Assembly: GCA_002753155.1 (NCBI GenBank)
Contig: PDZW01000024.1
Coordinates: 1 to 48,375 of the forward strand
Length of the DNA stretch: 48,375 nt
Direction: 5' to 3'
From: Alphaproteobacteria bacterium WMHbin7
GTDB taxonomy: Bacteria > Pseudomonadota > Alphaproteobacteria > Rhodospirillales > WMHbin7
Part shown: positions 24,191 to 32,089 of the stretch, one piece after another
Numbering within the stretch: position 1 is the stretch's first letter
How the letters are laid out: each line of letters starts with the position of its first letter
Notes under the pieces: model-generated
The model's database searches: none
What the model saw: only the letters and a program-made list of their open reading frames with translations
Told to the model about the DNA's origin: nothing
Position numbers and translations under genes: made by a program

Positions 24191-24799
24191 ATGTTCAAGA
24201 AGCGCCTGATTCCCCCCCTCTTCCTGGCTCTGCTGCTGCCCTTGTTGTCGTCTTGCTGGCTGCCCGGCCAGTTCGAGGCCATCATCAAGATCATGAAGAA
24301 CGGCGCCTTTGCCGTTGAATATAAGGGCACGATGGATTACGCGCCTCTGGTCTACAAGATCAAGACAGAGGGCTTGTCTCAGGAAGAACAGACCAAGCAG
24401 ATGGCCGTGCTGGAACGCGATCTGCGCAGGGATTCCGGCTTCCAGGAAGTGTCCCTCATGGGCAACGGGCGCTTTCGCGTGCGCTACCGCCATGACGACC
24501 TGATCGAGGGCACGTTTCTTTACACATTTGTGCGCAGAAACGCCGCCATCATGAAGGTGCTGGTGGGCAAGGACGGGCGGGCCTCGATCTGGATCGACAC
24601 CCTGAGCACCGAGGATGCCCAACGCGCCGCCGCTCTCGGCCTGGCGGTCAACGGCACGGTCAAGGTGATCAGTGACCTGCCCCTTCTGGAAAGCAACGCG
24701 CCCGAAAAGAAGCAACAGGGTGCCGCCACCATCTATGCCTGGCGCATCACGCGCTACGACCAGACACCCGCGCCTAAGATGATCTTGAAGATGTTCTGA
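24191..24799 (+). CDS. putative lipoprotein of unknown function
   Basis: 202 residues. Signal peptide with lipobox LSSC (Cys22), so probably lipid-anchored in the envelope. The rest is soluble and mixed alpha/beta (FEAIIKIMKNGAFAVEYKG, GRFRVRYRHDDLIEG, WRITRYDQTPAPKMILKMF). The family is not recognised. It sits between an MFS transporter and an SDR gene, 15 bases ahead of the latter, which suggests cotranscription. Confidence 0.75.
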   Translation: MFKKRLIPPLFLALLLPLLSSCWLPGQFEAIIKIMKNGAFAVEYKGTMDYAPLVYKIKTEGLSQEEQTKQMAVLERDLRRDSGFQEVSLMGNGRFRVRYRHDDLIEGTFLYTFVRRNAAIMKVLVGKDGRASIWIDTLSTEDAQRAAALGLAVNGTVKVISDLPLLESNAPEKKQQGAATIYAWRITRYDQTPAPKMILKMF

Positions 24800-24814
24800 C
24801 GAGAAAGGCCCAGC

Positions 24815-25579
24815 ATGATCGATCTCTCCCAGGAAACCGTTGTCGTTACCGGCGCTTCGTCGGGCTTTGGCGAGGCAATTGCCCGGCGCTATGCCGCCCA
24901 TGGGGCGCGTCTGGTGCTGGCGGCTAGGCGCAAGGAGCGGCTGGAAAAACTGAAGGCAGAATTGAAGGTGCCAGTTCATATCCTGGAGCTGGATGTGCGC
25001 TCGCGCCAAGCGGTGGAAGCCGCCTTCGCCGCCCTGCCCGCCGATTTCGCCAAGATCACCATCCTGGTCAATAATGCGGGCCTGGCGCTGGGGCTGGAAC
25101 CAGCCCACAAGGTCAATCTTGACGACTGGGAGACCATGATCGACACCAACGTCAAGGGGCTGGTTACGGTGACGCGCACGCTGTTGCCGGGTCTGGTCGA
25201 ACGCCAGAAGGGGCATATCGTCAATATCGGCTCGGTGGCGGGCAGCTATCCCTATCCGGGCGGCAATGTCTATGGCGGCACCAAGGCCTTCGTGAAGCAG
25301 TTCTCTCTGGCGCTCCGCTCAGACCTGTTGGGATCGAATGTGCGCGTGACCAATATCGAGCCCGGCATGGCCGACACCGAATTCTCGCTGGTGCGCTTCA
25401 AGGGCGATTCAGGCGAAGCGTCCAAGGTCTATCAGGGGGTGGATGCGCTGACCGGCGAGGATATCGCCGAGACCGTCTTCTGGTCGACCTGCCTGCCCCC
25501 GCATGTCAACATCAACAGCATCGAAGTGATGCCCACCCAACAGGCCTTCGCCGGATTCAAGGTGGAGCGGAAGGGGTAG
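24815..25579 (+). CDS. short-chain dehydrogenase/reductase, YdfG-like
   Basis: 254 residues, Rossmann fold. Cofactor motif TGASSGFGEAIARR (residues 12-25) with AARRKER following, which favours NADP(H). NNAG at about 89-92, catalytic Ser in NIGSVAGSYPY and YGGTK for the YxxxK pair. The ending (VNINSIEVMPTQQAFAGF) is that of the YdfG group, NADP-dependent 3-hydroxy acid or L-allo-threonine dehydrogenases. The assignment to that substrate class is inference. Confidence 0.9.
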   Translation: MIDLSQETVVVTGASSGFGEAIARRYAAHGARLVLAARRKERLEKLKAELKVPVHILELDVRSRQAVEAAFAALPADFAKITILVNNAGLALGLEPAHKVNLDDWETMIDTNVKGLVTVTRTLLPGLVERQKGHIVNIGSVAGSYPYPGGNVYGGTKAFVKQFSLALRSDLLGSNVRVTNIEPGMADTEFSLVRFKGDSGEASKVYQGVDALTGEDIAETVFWSTCLPPHVNINSIEVMPTQQAFAGFKVERKG

Positions 25580-25642
25580 GTATCTTTGCGCTTTTCCAAG
25601 AATACGGATGCCAATACGTCCTCATTTTGTTAGAATAGGCCC

Positions 25643-25879
25643 ATGGCGACCAAAATCGAAAGCACCGTCGGAACAGCGGCAGAGGACTTGGCCAAGGCTG
25701 GCCTGTCCGGCACTCGCCCGGTGACGATGATCGTTCTTGACGATGAAGAGCATGCGAAGCTCGCCTTGCTTCGCGCAGCCATAAGAAGTGGTGATGCCAG
25801 CGGCGATCCTTTGGAAGCCGCAGGCGTTTTTGCGGAACTTCGGCATCATCTTACGACGAAGAACCGCAAAACCTCTTGA
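25643..25879 (+). CDS. ParD-like antitoxin of a type II toxin-antitoxin pair
   Basis: 78 residues. The C-terminal half has the ParD/CC2985 pattern (KLALLRAAIRSGDASGDPLEAAGVFAELRHHL), which wraps the toxin. The N-terminal part would form the DNA-binding ribbon-helix-helix. The stop TGA shares its last base with the ATG of the toxin gene, the normal antitoxin-first arrangement, and the dimer probably represses its own promoter. Confidence 0.8.
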   Translation: MATKIESTVGTAAEDLAKAGLSGTRPVTMIVLDDEEHAKLALLRAAIRSGDASGDPLEAAGVFAELRHHLTTKNRKTS

Positions 25880-26166
25880 TGCCGCACGCTTTTTTTCTTC
25901 CTGCAGCCAAGCGCGACCTCTTTCAGATTGCCGACTTCATCGAGCAGGAAAATCCCGGGCGAGGACTGTCCTTTGCGGACGAGATCGAAGCCGCCTGCCA
26001 ACTCTGGGCGACCATCCCCCAGGCAGGCCGTGAACGCGGGGATATCGCCGAAGGATTGCGCAGTTTTCCCCACGGCAGCTACATCGTCTTCTATCGCGCT
26101 GGAGAAACCGGAATCACCATCGTTCGCATTCTGCACGGAATGAGGGATTTAAAGCCCCTGCTATAG
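25879..26166 (+). CDS. ParE-like toxin
   Basis: 95 residues. RelE/ParE fold: AAKRDLFQIADFIEQENP for the first helices, RERGDIAEGLRSFPHGSYIVFYR in the sheet and IVRILHGMRDLKPLL at the end. ParE toxins poison DNA gyrase, whereas RelE relatives cut mRNA; the long helix pair and missing RNase residues favour ParE. Start taken as the ATG overlapping the antitoxin stop. The module is inserted between an SDR gene and an opposing core operon. Confidence 0.85.
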   Translation: MPHAFFLPAAKRDLFQIADFIEQENPGRGLSFADEIEAACQLWATIPQAGRERGDIAEGLRSFPHGSYIVFYRAGETGITIVRILHGMRDLKPLL

Positions 26167-26171
26167 GGATA

Positions 26172-26945
26172 TCAATCCACCAGCGCCTGCACCGCTTCCC
26201 AAGACTCCCGGGAATTGGCCGCGATGAAGACGCCTTCCATGAACACGGGGGCATAGGCCCGGCCATCGGTGAGGGCGGAATAGCCGCCCGCCTCGGCATG
26301 GATCAGCACACCCGGCGCATGATCCCAGGGCATCAGGCGGGAGAACAGCACGAAATGGCTGGAGCCGTCCAACAGCCCCAGGTAATCGAAGGCGGCGCAG
26401 CCGGTGCAGCGTCGCCTGGCCACCGCCTGGGTCAACCGGGGTTGCTTGCTCTTGGAATAGAAAGCGCCCGTCATTTCGTTGATCGGGCAAGGGGCGGCGA
26501 CGGTTAAGCGCTTGCCTTCCATCCAGGCCCCTTCGCCTTTTCTGGCCATGGCCGTGCGGTTGCCCAAGGGATCGTGAATCCATCCGGCCAGGGTTTCGGC
26601 CCCTTTCACCAGGGCCACCATGACGGCAAAGCTGGGATTGCCTTCGGTGAAATTGGCCGTGCCATCCACGGGATCAATCACCCAGACCGGCGCCTCGCCT
26701 TGCAACAGGTCCAACTGCGATCTGTCGGTGGCCACCCCCTCCTCGCCCACCACGCAGGAACCGGGAAGCAGGGCGGTCAGCGCTTCTGTCAGCATTTTTT
26801 CCGCTTCCAGGTCGGCGATGGTGACGAAATCGCGGGCCGAGGTTTTGGTGCGCACCTCGCCTTCCTTCAAATTGCGAAAGCGTGGCAGGATGACGGCTTC
26901 GGCGACAGTTCGAATGATTTTTGAAACCTGCTCCAGATCAATCAT
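26172..26945 (-). CDS. inositol monophosphatase family protein
   Basis: 257 residues. Metal and phosphate motifs of the IMPase family: GEEGVAT (first Glu ligand), WVIDPVDGTANFTEG (DPVDGT) and WDHAPGVLIHAEAGG. Members dephosphorylate inositol-phosphate, histidinol-phosphate or PAP; the sequence does not decide among them, though this branch beside hflX is often called an inositol or histidinol phosphatase. The start overlaps the end of hflX by eight bases, so it is the third gene of the hfq-hflX unit. Confidence 0.88.
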   Translation of the reverse strand: MIDLEQVSKIIRTVAEAVILPRFRNLKEGEVRTKTSARDFVTIADLEAEKMLTEALTALLPGSCVVGEEGVATDRSQLDLLQGEAPVWVIDPVDGTANFTEGNPSFAVMVALVKGAETLAGWIHDPLGNRTAMARKGEGAWMEGKRLTVAAPCPINEMTGAFYSKSKQPRLTQAVARRRCTGCAAFDYLGLLDGSSHFVLFSRLMPWDHAPGVLIHAEAGGYSALTDGRAYAPVFMEGVFIAANSRESWEAVQALVD

Positions 26946-28254
26946 CGATCCTCGCTCCGGGGCGCGCCTTCAAGCGCTGCAGATTGGCTTCATCCAGGCG
27001 GACCACGAGATGCGCCTGGGTTTCGTCTTCCTGGTTGCTGATCACCTCGCCATGTTCGTAAAGCCAGGCCAGGCCCGCGCCATCGGCCCGATCTAGCGTA
27101 ACCTTAATCCGGTTCATCGACTTGGATATCAAGGCGTCTATGCGCTCAAGCAAGGCCGGGCAGCCCTCGCCCGAAAGGGCTGAGACGGCCACTTTTGAAG
27201 CCGAGCGAGCCGACAGCGCCAAGGCGCCGTCATGCGCTTCCGTCTCCAGCAGATCGATCTTGTTCAAGGCCTCGATAATGCGGGCTTGATAGGCGTCGCC
27301 TAGCTCCAATTCCTTCAAAACGCTTTCCACATCCGACTTCTGTTCCTCGGTCTCGGCATGGGCCAGATCGCGCACATGCACGATCAAATCCGCTTCCCGC
27401 ACCTCTTCCAGCGTGGCGCGAAAGGCCGCCACCAATTCATGCGGCAGATCGGAAACGAAGCCCACGGTGTCGGAGAGAATCACCTTGCGGCCCGAGGGCA
27501 GCTTAAGGCCGCGCATGGTGGGATCGAGGGTGGCAAACAACAGGTCTTCGGCAAAAACGTCTGACTTTGTCAACCTATTGAAAAGGGTTGATTTTCCGGC
27601 GTTGGTGTAGCCCACCAGGGCGACGATCGGGTAAGGAACCCGCTTGCGCGCCTTTCGGTGCAGATCGCGCGTGCGCTTGACCTCTTCCAGCTCCTTCTTA
27701 AGCCTTGCGATACGCTCGCCGATCAGGCGCCGATCGGTTTCGATCTGGGTCTCACCGGGACCGCCCAGAAAGCCGAAGCCGCCCCGCTGACGTTCAAGAT
27801 GGGTCCAGGAGCGCACCAGCCGGCTTTTCTGATAGGTGAGTGCGGCCAGTTCGACCTGAAGCGTGCCTTCTCTGGTGCGGGCCCGGGCGCCGAAGATATC
27901 GAGGATCAGGCCGGTGCGGTCGATCACCTTGCAATCCCAGGCTTTTTCAAGATTGCGCTGCTGAATGGGCGAAACCAGCCCATCCACGATAACCAGCCCG
28001 ATCTCCTTCTCTTCCACCAGTTCCTTCAAGCGCAGGACCGTTCCTTCGCCCAAAAGCGTGGACGGGCGGCGCTTGGACAGCGCAACGGCCTCGGCGGCAA
28101 CAACGGACAAAGCGATGGCCTGAGCCAGCCCCACGGCTTCGTCAAGGTGTTGGTCGGGGTCGCGCTTGCCCGCTCCACCCTTCAAATAGGGATGGACGAC
28201 GAGCGCACGGATGGCTGAGGCCCTGTTGTCAGAGCCTTCGGCCTTGTCGCTCAA
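26938..28254 (-). CDS. hflX: GTPase HflX
   Basis: 438 residues. An N-terminal nucleotide-binding-like domain (to about 190), the glycine-rich linker GGFGFLGGPGETQIETDRR, then the G domain with P-loop GYTNAGKST, switch II DTVGF and NKID. It binds 50S subunits and splits stalled ribosomes under stress. It follows hfq by seven bases, the classic hfq-hflX pair. Confidence 0.97.
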   Translation of the reverse strand: MSDKAEGSDNRASAIRALVVHPYLKGGAGKRDPDQHLDEAVGLAQAIALSVVAAEAVALSKRRPSTLLGEGTVLRLKELVEEKEIGLVIVDGLVSPIQQRNLEKAWDCKVIDRTGLILDIFGARARTREGTLQVELAALTYQKSRLVRSWTHLERQRGGFGFLGGPGETQIETDRRLIGERIARLKKELEEVKRTRDLHRKARKRVPYPIVALVGYTNAGKSTLFNRLTKSDVFAEDLLFATLDPTMRGLKLPSGRKVILSDTVGFVSDLPHELVAAFRATLEEVREADLIVHVRDLAHAETEEQKSDVESVLKELELGDAYQARIIEALNKIDLLETEAHDGALALSARSASKVAVSALSGEGCPALLERIDALISKSMNRIKVTLDRADGAGLAWLYEHGEVISNQEDETQAHLVVRLDEANLQRLKARPGARIDD

Positions 28255-28261
28255 GGGGGGC

Positions 28262-28516
28262 TCACTCGTCGCCGTTTTCCTTGATCGGCGGCTCGAAGAG
28301 GGAAATCGGCGTGCCCGGCATCACGGTCGAAATGGCATGCTTGTAGACAAGCTGGGTATGACCGTCGCGCCGCAGCAGAACGGAGAAATTGTCGAACCAA
28401 GTGACGATGCCTTGCAGTTTCACGCCGTTGACGAGGAAAACGGTGACCGGCGTCTTGTTCTTGCGGATATAGTTCAGAAAAACGTCCTGGACGTTTTGCG
28501 ATTTTTCCGTGGGCAT
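28262..28516 (-). CDS. hfq: RNA chaperone Hfq
   Basis: 84 residues, Sm fold. The Sm1 segment is [25 protein letters not shown] with the proximal-face residues, the core [29 protein letters not shown] carries the distal and rim regions, and the acidic tail is short, as in alphaproteobacteria. It forms a hexamer that pairs small RNAs with mRNAs. AAAGGA precedes the ATG. The upstream leader holds a strong dyad and a sigma54-like promoter (separate entries). Confidence 0.98.
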   Translation of the reverse strand: MPTEKSQNVQDVFLNYIRKNKTPVTVFLVNGVKLQGIVTWFDNFSVLLRRDGHTQLVYKHAISTVMPGTPISLFEPPIKENGDE

Positions 28517-28542
28517 AGGGATTTTCCTTTAGTTTTGGGCGG

Positions 28543-28560
28543 TTGCTTTTGTTGTGCCAA
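28543..28560 (-). promoter_or_regulatory. sigma54-like (-24/-12) promoter upstream of hfq
   Basis: Read on the minus strand: TTGGCAC, then AACAAAAGCAA. The GG and GC doublets are 12 bp apart, as required for sigma54. The -24 element is perfect; the -12 element is AAGC in place of TTGC. Transcription would start roughly 15 bases before the hfq ribosome-binding site. The neighbouring cluster encodes NtrC and NtrX. Confidence 0.35.
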
Positions 28561-28600
28561 TCCTGATGCCCACCGGGCATCGGACCTTACCTTCAGGATT
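28559..28600 (-). other. nested dyad in the hfq upstream region
   Basis: AATCCTGA (28559-28566) is complementary to TCAGGATT (28593-28600), and GATGCCC-ACC-GGGCATC (28565-28581) forms a second, partly competing hairpin. It lies just upstream of the -24 box, so it may be an operator or a terminator-like structure closing transcription from upstream. Confidence 0.45.
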
Positions 28601-28639
28601 AGCACCATTTTACGGGGAAGGAAACCCCTCGCCCTGCGC

Positions 28640-29290
28640 CTATTGACCGAGCCCGCTTAGAAAAGCCTGGGCCGAGGGGAAATGGTGGCGATAGGAAAAG
28701 CAGGAAAATTCATCCTTTCTGGGGGGCTGTGCCCGCAAAAGAACGGGCACACAACCCGCAGCCAGAGCGCATTCCATATCGACCACGGCGTCGCCTACGA
28801 ACCAGACGCCGGGGCCGGGCTCGATCCCCGTCCCCTCCAGGGCCATCTGGACCGGCTCGACCGAAGGCTTGTCGCGAGCAGCGTCGGTGGCTCCCACCAG
28901 CCGGTGGAAATAGCCTTCCCAGCCCAGATGCCTAGCCTCGGCTCTTAGATATTCGCCATTCTTATTGCTGACCACGCTCATTCGAAGGCCCCTGCCATGC
29001 AGGCGGGCCAGCATCTCCGCCATGCCTTCAAGCGGCTTCAAGCGGGTCAGGTGAATGGCCTTGAAGGACTCGTAATAGACGTCGCGGGCTTCTTCCCAGC
29101 GATTACCGAACAGAATGGGGAAATTGTCGCGCAGGGACAGGGAAACCTTGCTGTGCATGTCTTCCAGCGTCCAGGGATCGTGCCCCATATGGCACAGGGC
29201 GACATTGAGCGCTTCCAGAATGCAGCCCCAGCTATCGACCAGCGTATTGTCCCAGTCGAAGATCAAGGCCTTGGGCGGAGCATCGTTCAT
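28640..29290 (-). CDS. HAD-family phosphatase, Gph-like
   Basis: 216 residues. HAD motif I FDWDNTLVDSW (nucleophile D12 and general acid D14 region), motif II VVSNKNG, motif III lysine in RDKPSVEP and motif IV GDAVVDMECALAAG. An alpha-helical cap follows motif I. This resembles phosphoglycolate phosphatase or its relatives; the substrate is not certain. The ATG overlaps the stop of the upstream hydrolase gene by four bases. Confidence 0.88.
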   Translation of the reverse strand: MNDAPPKALIFDWDNTLVDSWGCILEALNVALCHMGHDPWTLEDMHSKVSLSLRDNFPILFGNRWEEARDVYYESFKAIHLTRLKPLEGMAEMLARLHGRGLRMSVVSNKNGEYLRAEARHLGWEGYFHRLVGATDAARDKPSVEPVQMALEGTGIEPGPGVWFVGDAVVDMECALAAGCVPVLLRAQPPRKDEFSCFSYRHHFPSAQAFLSGLGQ

Positions 29291-29832
29291 GGCGGCAGAA
29301 TTTGGGACAGATATTGTCGGCCCTCGGGCCAGTTGCCCAGTTTCGAGTCAGCGTTGATATGGCCAAGGGCGCCGACATCGAGAAAACCGCCATACCAGCA
29401 GGCGGCAAAGAACTGGGCGCGGTCGGGATCGACATAGGGATCGTCAAGACTGGCAATGACCAGACTTTTGAAAGGCAGGATATCGAGCGGCATGGGCGCA
29501 AAGCCCTGAACCTCGGGGGGGATTTGCGCCGCTTCCTCGACATCGGCCGGAGCGACCAGAAGCGCGCTGTACACCTTGCCCGTGGCTCCCCCCGAGGCCG
29601 CCCAATGGGCGACCAGGGCGCAGGCCAGGCTGTGGGCGACCAGAACGACAGGGGCCTGGGCCTCCTGGACGCAGGTTTCCAGGGCGTGAATCCAGTCTTC
29701 CAGAACCGGATTGTCCCAATCGGCTTGGTGAACCCTGCGGCAATTGGGAAGTTCGGCCTCCCAGGCGGTCTGCCAATGGTCGGGGCCGGAATTGCCCAGG
29801 CCCGGAAGAAGGAGAATGGTGGGGGCTTCCAT
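29287..29832 (-). CDS. RBBP9/YdeN-family serine hydrolase
   Basis: 181 residues from ATG 29832 (MEAPTILLLPGLGNSG). Small alpha/beta hydrolase with nucleophile elbow VAHSLAC, acid in IASLDDPYVD and a catalytic His in GHINADSKLGNWPEG, the typical end of this family. The longer frame to 29952 would start inside the upstream aminotransferase gene and was not used. Physiological substrate unknown. Lies in a run of closely packed minus-strand genes downstream of trkA. Confidence 0.88.
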   Translation of the reverse strand: MEAPTILLLPGLGNSGPDHWQTAWEAELPNCRRVHQADWDNPVLEDWIHALETCVQEAQAPVVLVAHSLACALVAHWAASGGATGKVYSALLVAPADVEEAAQIPPEVQGFAPMPLDILPFKSLVIASLDDPYVDPDRAQFFAACWYGGFLDVGALGHINADSKLGNWPEGRQYLSQILPP

Positions 29833-29837
29833 GCCGG

Positions 29838-30695
29838 TCAAAGCCCCTTGTCCAGCGCTTCGGCATAGAGTTGGCGCAGACGCAGCGTGATCGGCCCGGG
29901 CTTGCCCGAGCCCACAGGCTTTCCGTCGATGCGGGTGATGGGCAAAGCCCAAGAGGTGGTGCTGGTCAGGAAAGCCTCTTGGGCCTTCAGGGCCTCGGCC
30001 GGCTTGAAGGGCCGTTCGACCAGCTTGAGCCCGGCCTCCTTGGCCAGGGCCAGAATGGCTTGGCGGGTTACACCGGCCAGAATGGGTTGACCCAGCGGGC
30101 GGGTCACGATCTCGCCCTTGCCGGTCACGATCCAGGCATTGGTCGATGAGCCTTCGGTAACGAAGCCCTTCTCGTCAATCAACCAGGCCTCATAGGCCCC
30201 CTTCAGCTTGGCGGCCTGCTTGGAGAGGATATTGGGCAACAAGGCCACCGACTTGATGTCGCAACGCTTCCATCGCTGATCCGGCATGGTGACGACGGCC
30301 ACACCCCGTTCGATCATCTCGGGCGGCGTGGGCTTCATGGTCTTGGCGGTCACCACCAGCGACGGTGTAACACCTGGCTTCGGAAAAGCATGATCGCGGC
30401 GCGTCACACCTCTGGTGATTTGCAGATAGAGAATGCCGTTCTTTAGCAGATTGATCGCGATCATGCGGCGCAGGATGTGCTTGAGCACGGCCTTTGATAC
30501 CGGCCATGCCAGCTCGATTTCATGAAGCGAGCGGGAAAGACGGACCAGATGCGCCTCTTCATCCACCAGCCGGCCCTGATGGACCGCGATCACCTCATAA
30601 ATGCCGTCGGCGAACTGGTAGCCCCGATCCTCGATATGCACGCCTGCCACGCTAAGCGGCAGATATTGACCGTTCACATAGGCGAAACGAGACAT
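29838..30695 (-). CDS. dat: D-amino acid aminotransferase
   Basis: 285 residues, PLP fold type IV. Starts MSRFAYVNGQYLPL, then EDRGYQFADGIYEVI. The PLP lysine is in RCDIKSVALLPN, and GSSTNAW is the cofactor-phosphate loop region. It would make D-Ala or D-Glu for peptidoglycan from keto acids; branched-chain aminotransferases are related but differ in the N-terminal motif. It starts one base after the trkA stop, a linkage seen in Magnetospirillum and Rhodospirillum relatives. Confidence 0.9.
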   Translation of the reverse strand: MSRFAYVNGQYLPLSVAGVHIEDRGYQFADGIYEVIAVHQGRLVDEEAHLVRLSRSLHEIELAWPVSKAVLKHILRRMIAINLLKNGILYLQITRGVTRRDHAFPKPGVTPSLVVTAKTMKPTPPEMIERGVAVVTMPDQRWKRCDIKSVALLPNILSKQAAKLKGAYEAWLIDEKGFVTEGSSTNAWIVTGKGEIVTRPLGQPILAGVTRQAILALAKEAGLKLVERPFKPAEALKAQEAFLTSTTSWALPITRIDGKPVGSGKPGPITLRLRQLYAEALDKGL

Positions 30696-30696
30696 T

Positions 30697-32073
30697 CTAG
30701 AAGTACTCCAGGCGCACCGAAAACATCTTCTCCACCTTCTTCACGGCGCTGGCGGCGGCAAACAGAATGATGCGGTCCTTGGCCTGCATGACGGTCGAGC
30801 CCCTGGGGCTGATGACGCTGCCCCCCCTGACCACGGCGCCAATCAGCACACCATGTGGAAGTTTTATATCTTTCAAAGGCTTGCCGACAAGGGGCGAGGT
30901 TTCAAGGGCATCCGCCTCGATCAATTCGCCAAAGCCTTCATGCAGGGAATGAACGGCGTGGATGCGCCCCTTGCGGACATGCTGAAGAATGTTGGAAACC
31001 GTGATGGCCCGGGGACTGATCACGACATCGATGCCCAAAGGCCCCACCAGCGGATGGTATGACGTCTTGTTGATGAGCGCCATGGTGCGCTTGGCGCCGT
31101 AGCGCTTGGCCAGCAGGGCGGCCAGAATATTGGTTTCGTCGTCATTGGTGACGGCGACCACCGTCTCGGCCATTTCGACGGCGGCCTCTTTCAGCATGTC
31201 GGGGTCCAGCGCATCGCCATGCAAAACCACGGCATGATCCAAGGATTTGGAGACGAATTCGGCGCGGTCGCGGTCGTTCTCGATCAGCCTGACCTTCATG
31301 CCCAGATGCTTGTCCTCGATCTGTTGAGCCAGGAACAGGCCGATATTTCCGCCCCCTAAAATGCAGATGCGCCTGGCCTCCTGCTCCTCGTGACCGAAGG
31401 CGACCATGCCGCGCTCGGTATGCTCCTTGTCGATGACGAAATAGACTTCGTCTCCGGGCAGCATCTGATCCTCGGGCGTTGGCACCATGGCCTTGTCCTG
31501 GCGCACAATGCCCACGATGACCAGATTGAGATCGGGAAACAGCTTGGTCAATTGGCGGATGGGGGTATTCACCAGGGGCGTGTTGTCGGTACAGCGCACG
31601 CCGATCAGGCGCACCTTGTCGTTGGCCAGGGGAATCACATCCATGGCACCCGGCACCTGAAGGCGGCGGATGACGGCTCTTGCCACCTCGATTTCGGGCG
31701 AGATGATGACATCGATGGGCAGATGTTCGCGCGAGAACAGGTTGGCCCACATCGGATGCAGATAGCCCTGATGGCGCACGCGGGCGATCTTGGTGGGCAC
31801 GTTGAACAAGGAATGCGCCACCTGACAGGCGATCATGTTGACTTCGTCGGCGGCGGTGACGGCGATGATCATCTCGGCATCGCCCGCCCCTGCCTGGTCC
31901 AGCACATCGGGATGCGAGGCATGGCCCAGAATGGCCTGGACATCGAGTGAATCGGAGATTTTGCGCACCAGATCGGGACGCTGATCGATCACCGTGACCT
32001 CGTTGCCCTCGGTGGCGAGATAACGGGCGATATTCGATCCAACCTGGCCTGCGCCGCAGATGATGACTTTCAT
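30697..32073 (-). CDS. trkA: Trk potassium transport NAD-binding protein TrkA
   Basis: 458 residues. Two tandem RCK modules: KVIICGAGQVGSNIARYLA at the N-terminus and RICILGGGNIGLFLAQQIE at about residue 233, each an NAD-binding Rossmann fold followed by a TrkA-C domain. It gates the TrkH/G potassium channel subunit on the cytoplasmic side. It directly follows ntrX (16 bases), the standard ntrYX-trkA order. Confidence 0.97.
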   Translation of the reverse strand: MKVIICGAGQVGSNIARYLATEGNEVTVIDQRPDLVRKISDSLDVQAILGHASHPDVLDQAGAGDAEMIIAVTAADEVNMIACQVAHSLFNVPTKIARVRHQGYLHPMWANLFSREHLPIDVIISPEIEVARAVIRRLQVPGAMDVIPLANDKVRLIGVRCTDNTPLVNTPIRQLTKLFPDLNLVIVGIVRQDKAMVPTPEDQMLPGDEVYFVIDKEHTERGMVAFGHEEQEARRICILGGGNIGLFLAQQIEDKHLGMKVRLIENDRDRAEFVSKSLDHAVVLHGDALDPDMLKEAAVEMAETVVAVTNDDETNILAALLAKRYGAKRTMALINKTSYHPLVGPLGIDVVISPRAITVSNILQHVRKGRIHAVHSLHEGFGELIEADALETSPLVGKPLKDIKLPHGVLIGAVVRGGSVISPRGSTVMQAKDRIILFAAASAVKKVEKMFSVRLEYF

Positions 32074-32089
32074 GCTTCTTTCTTATCCT

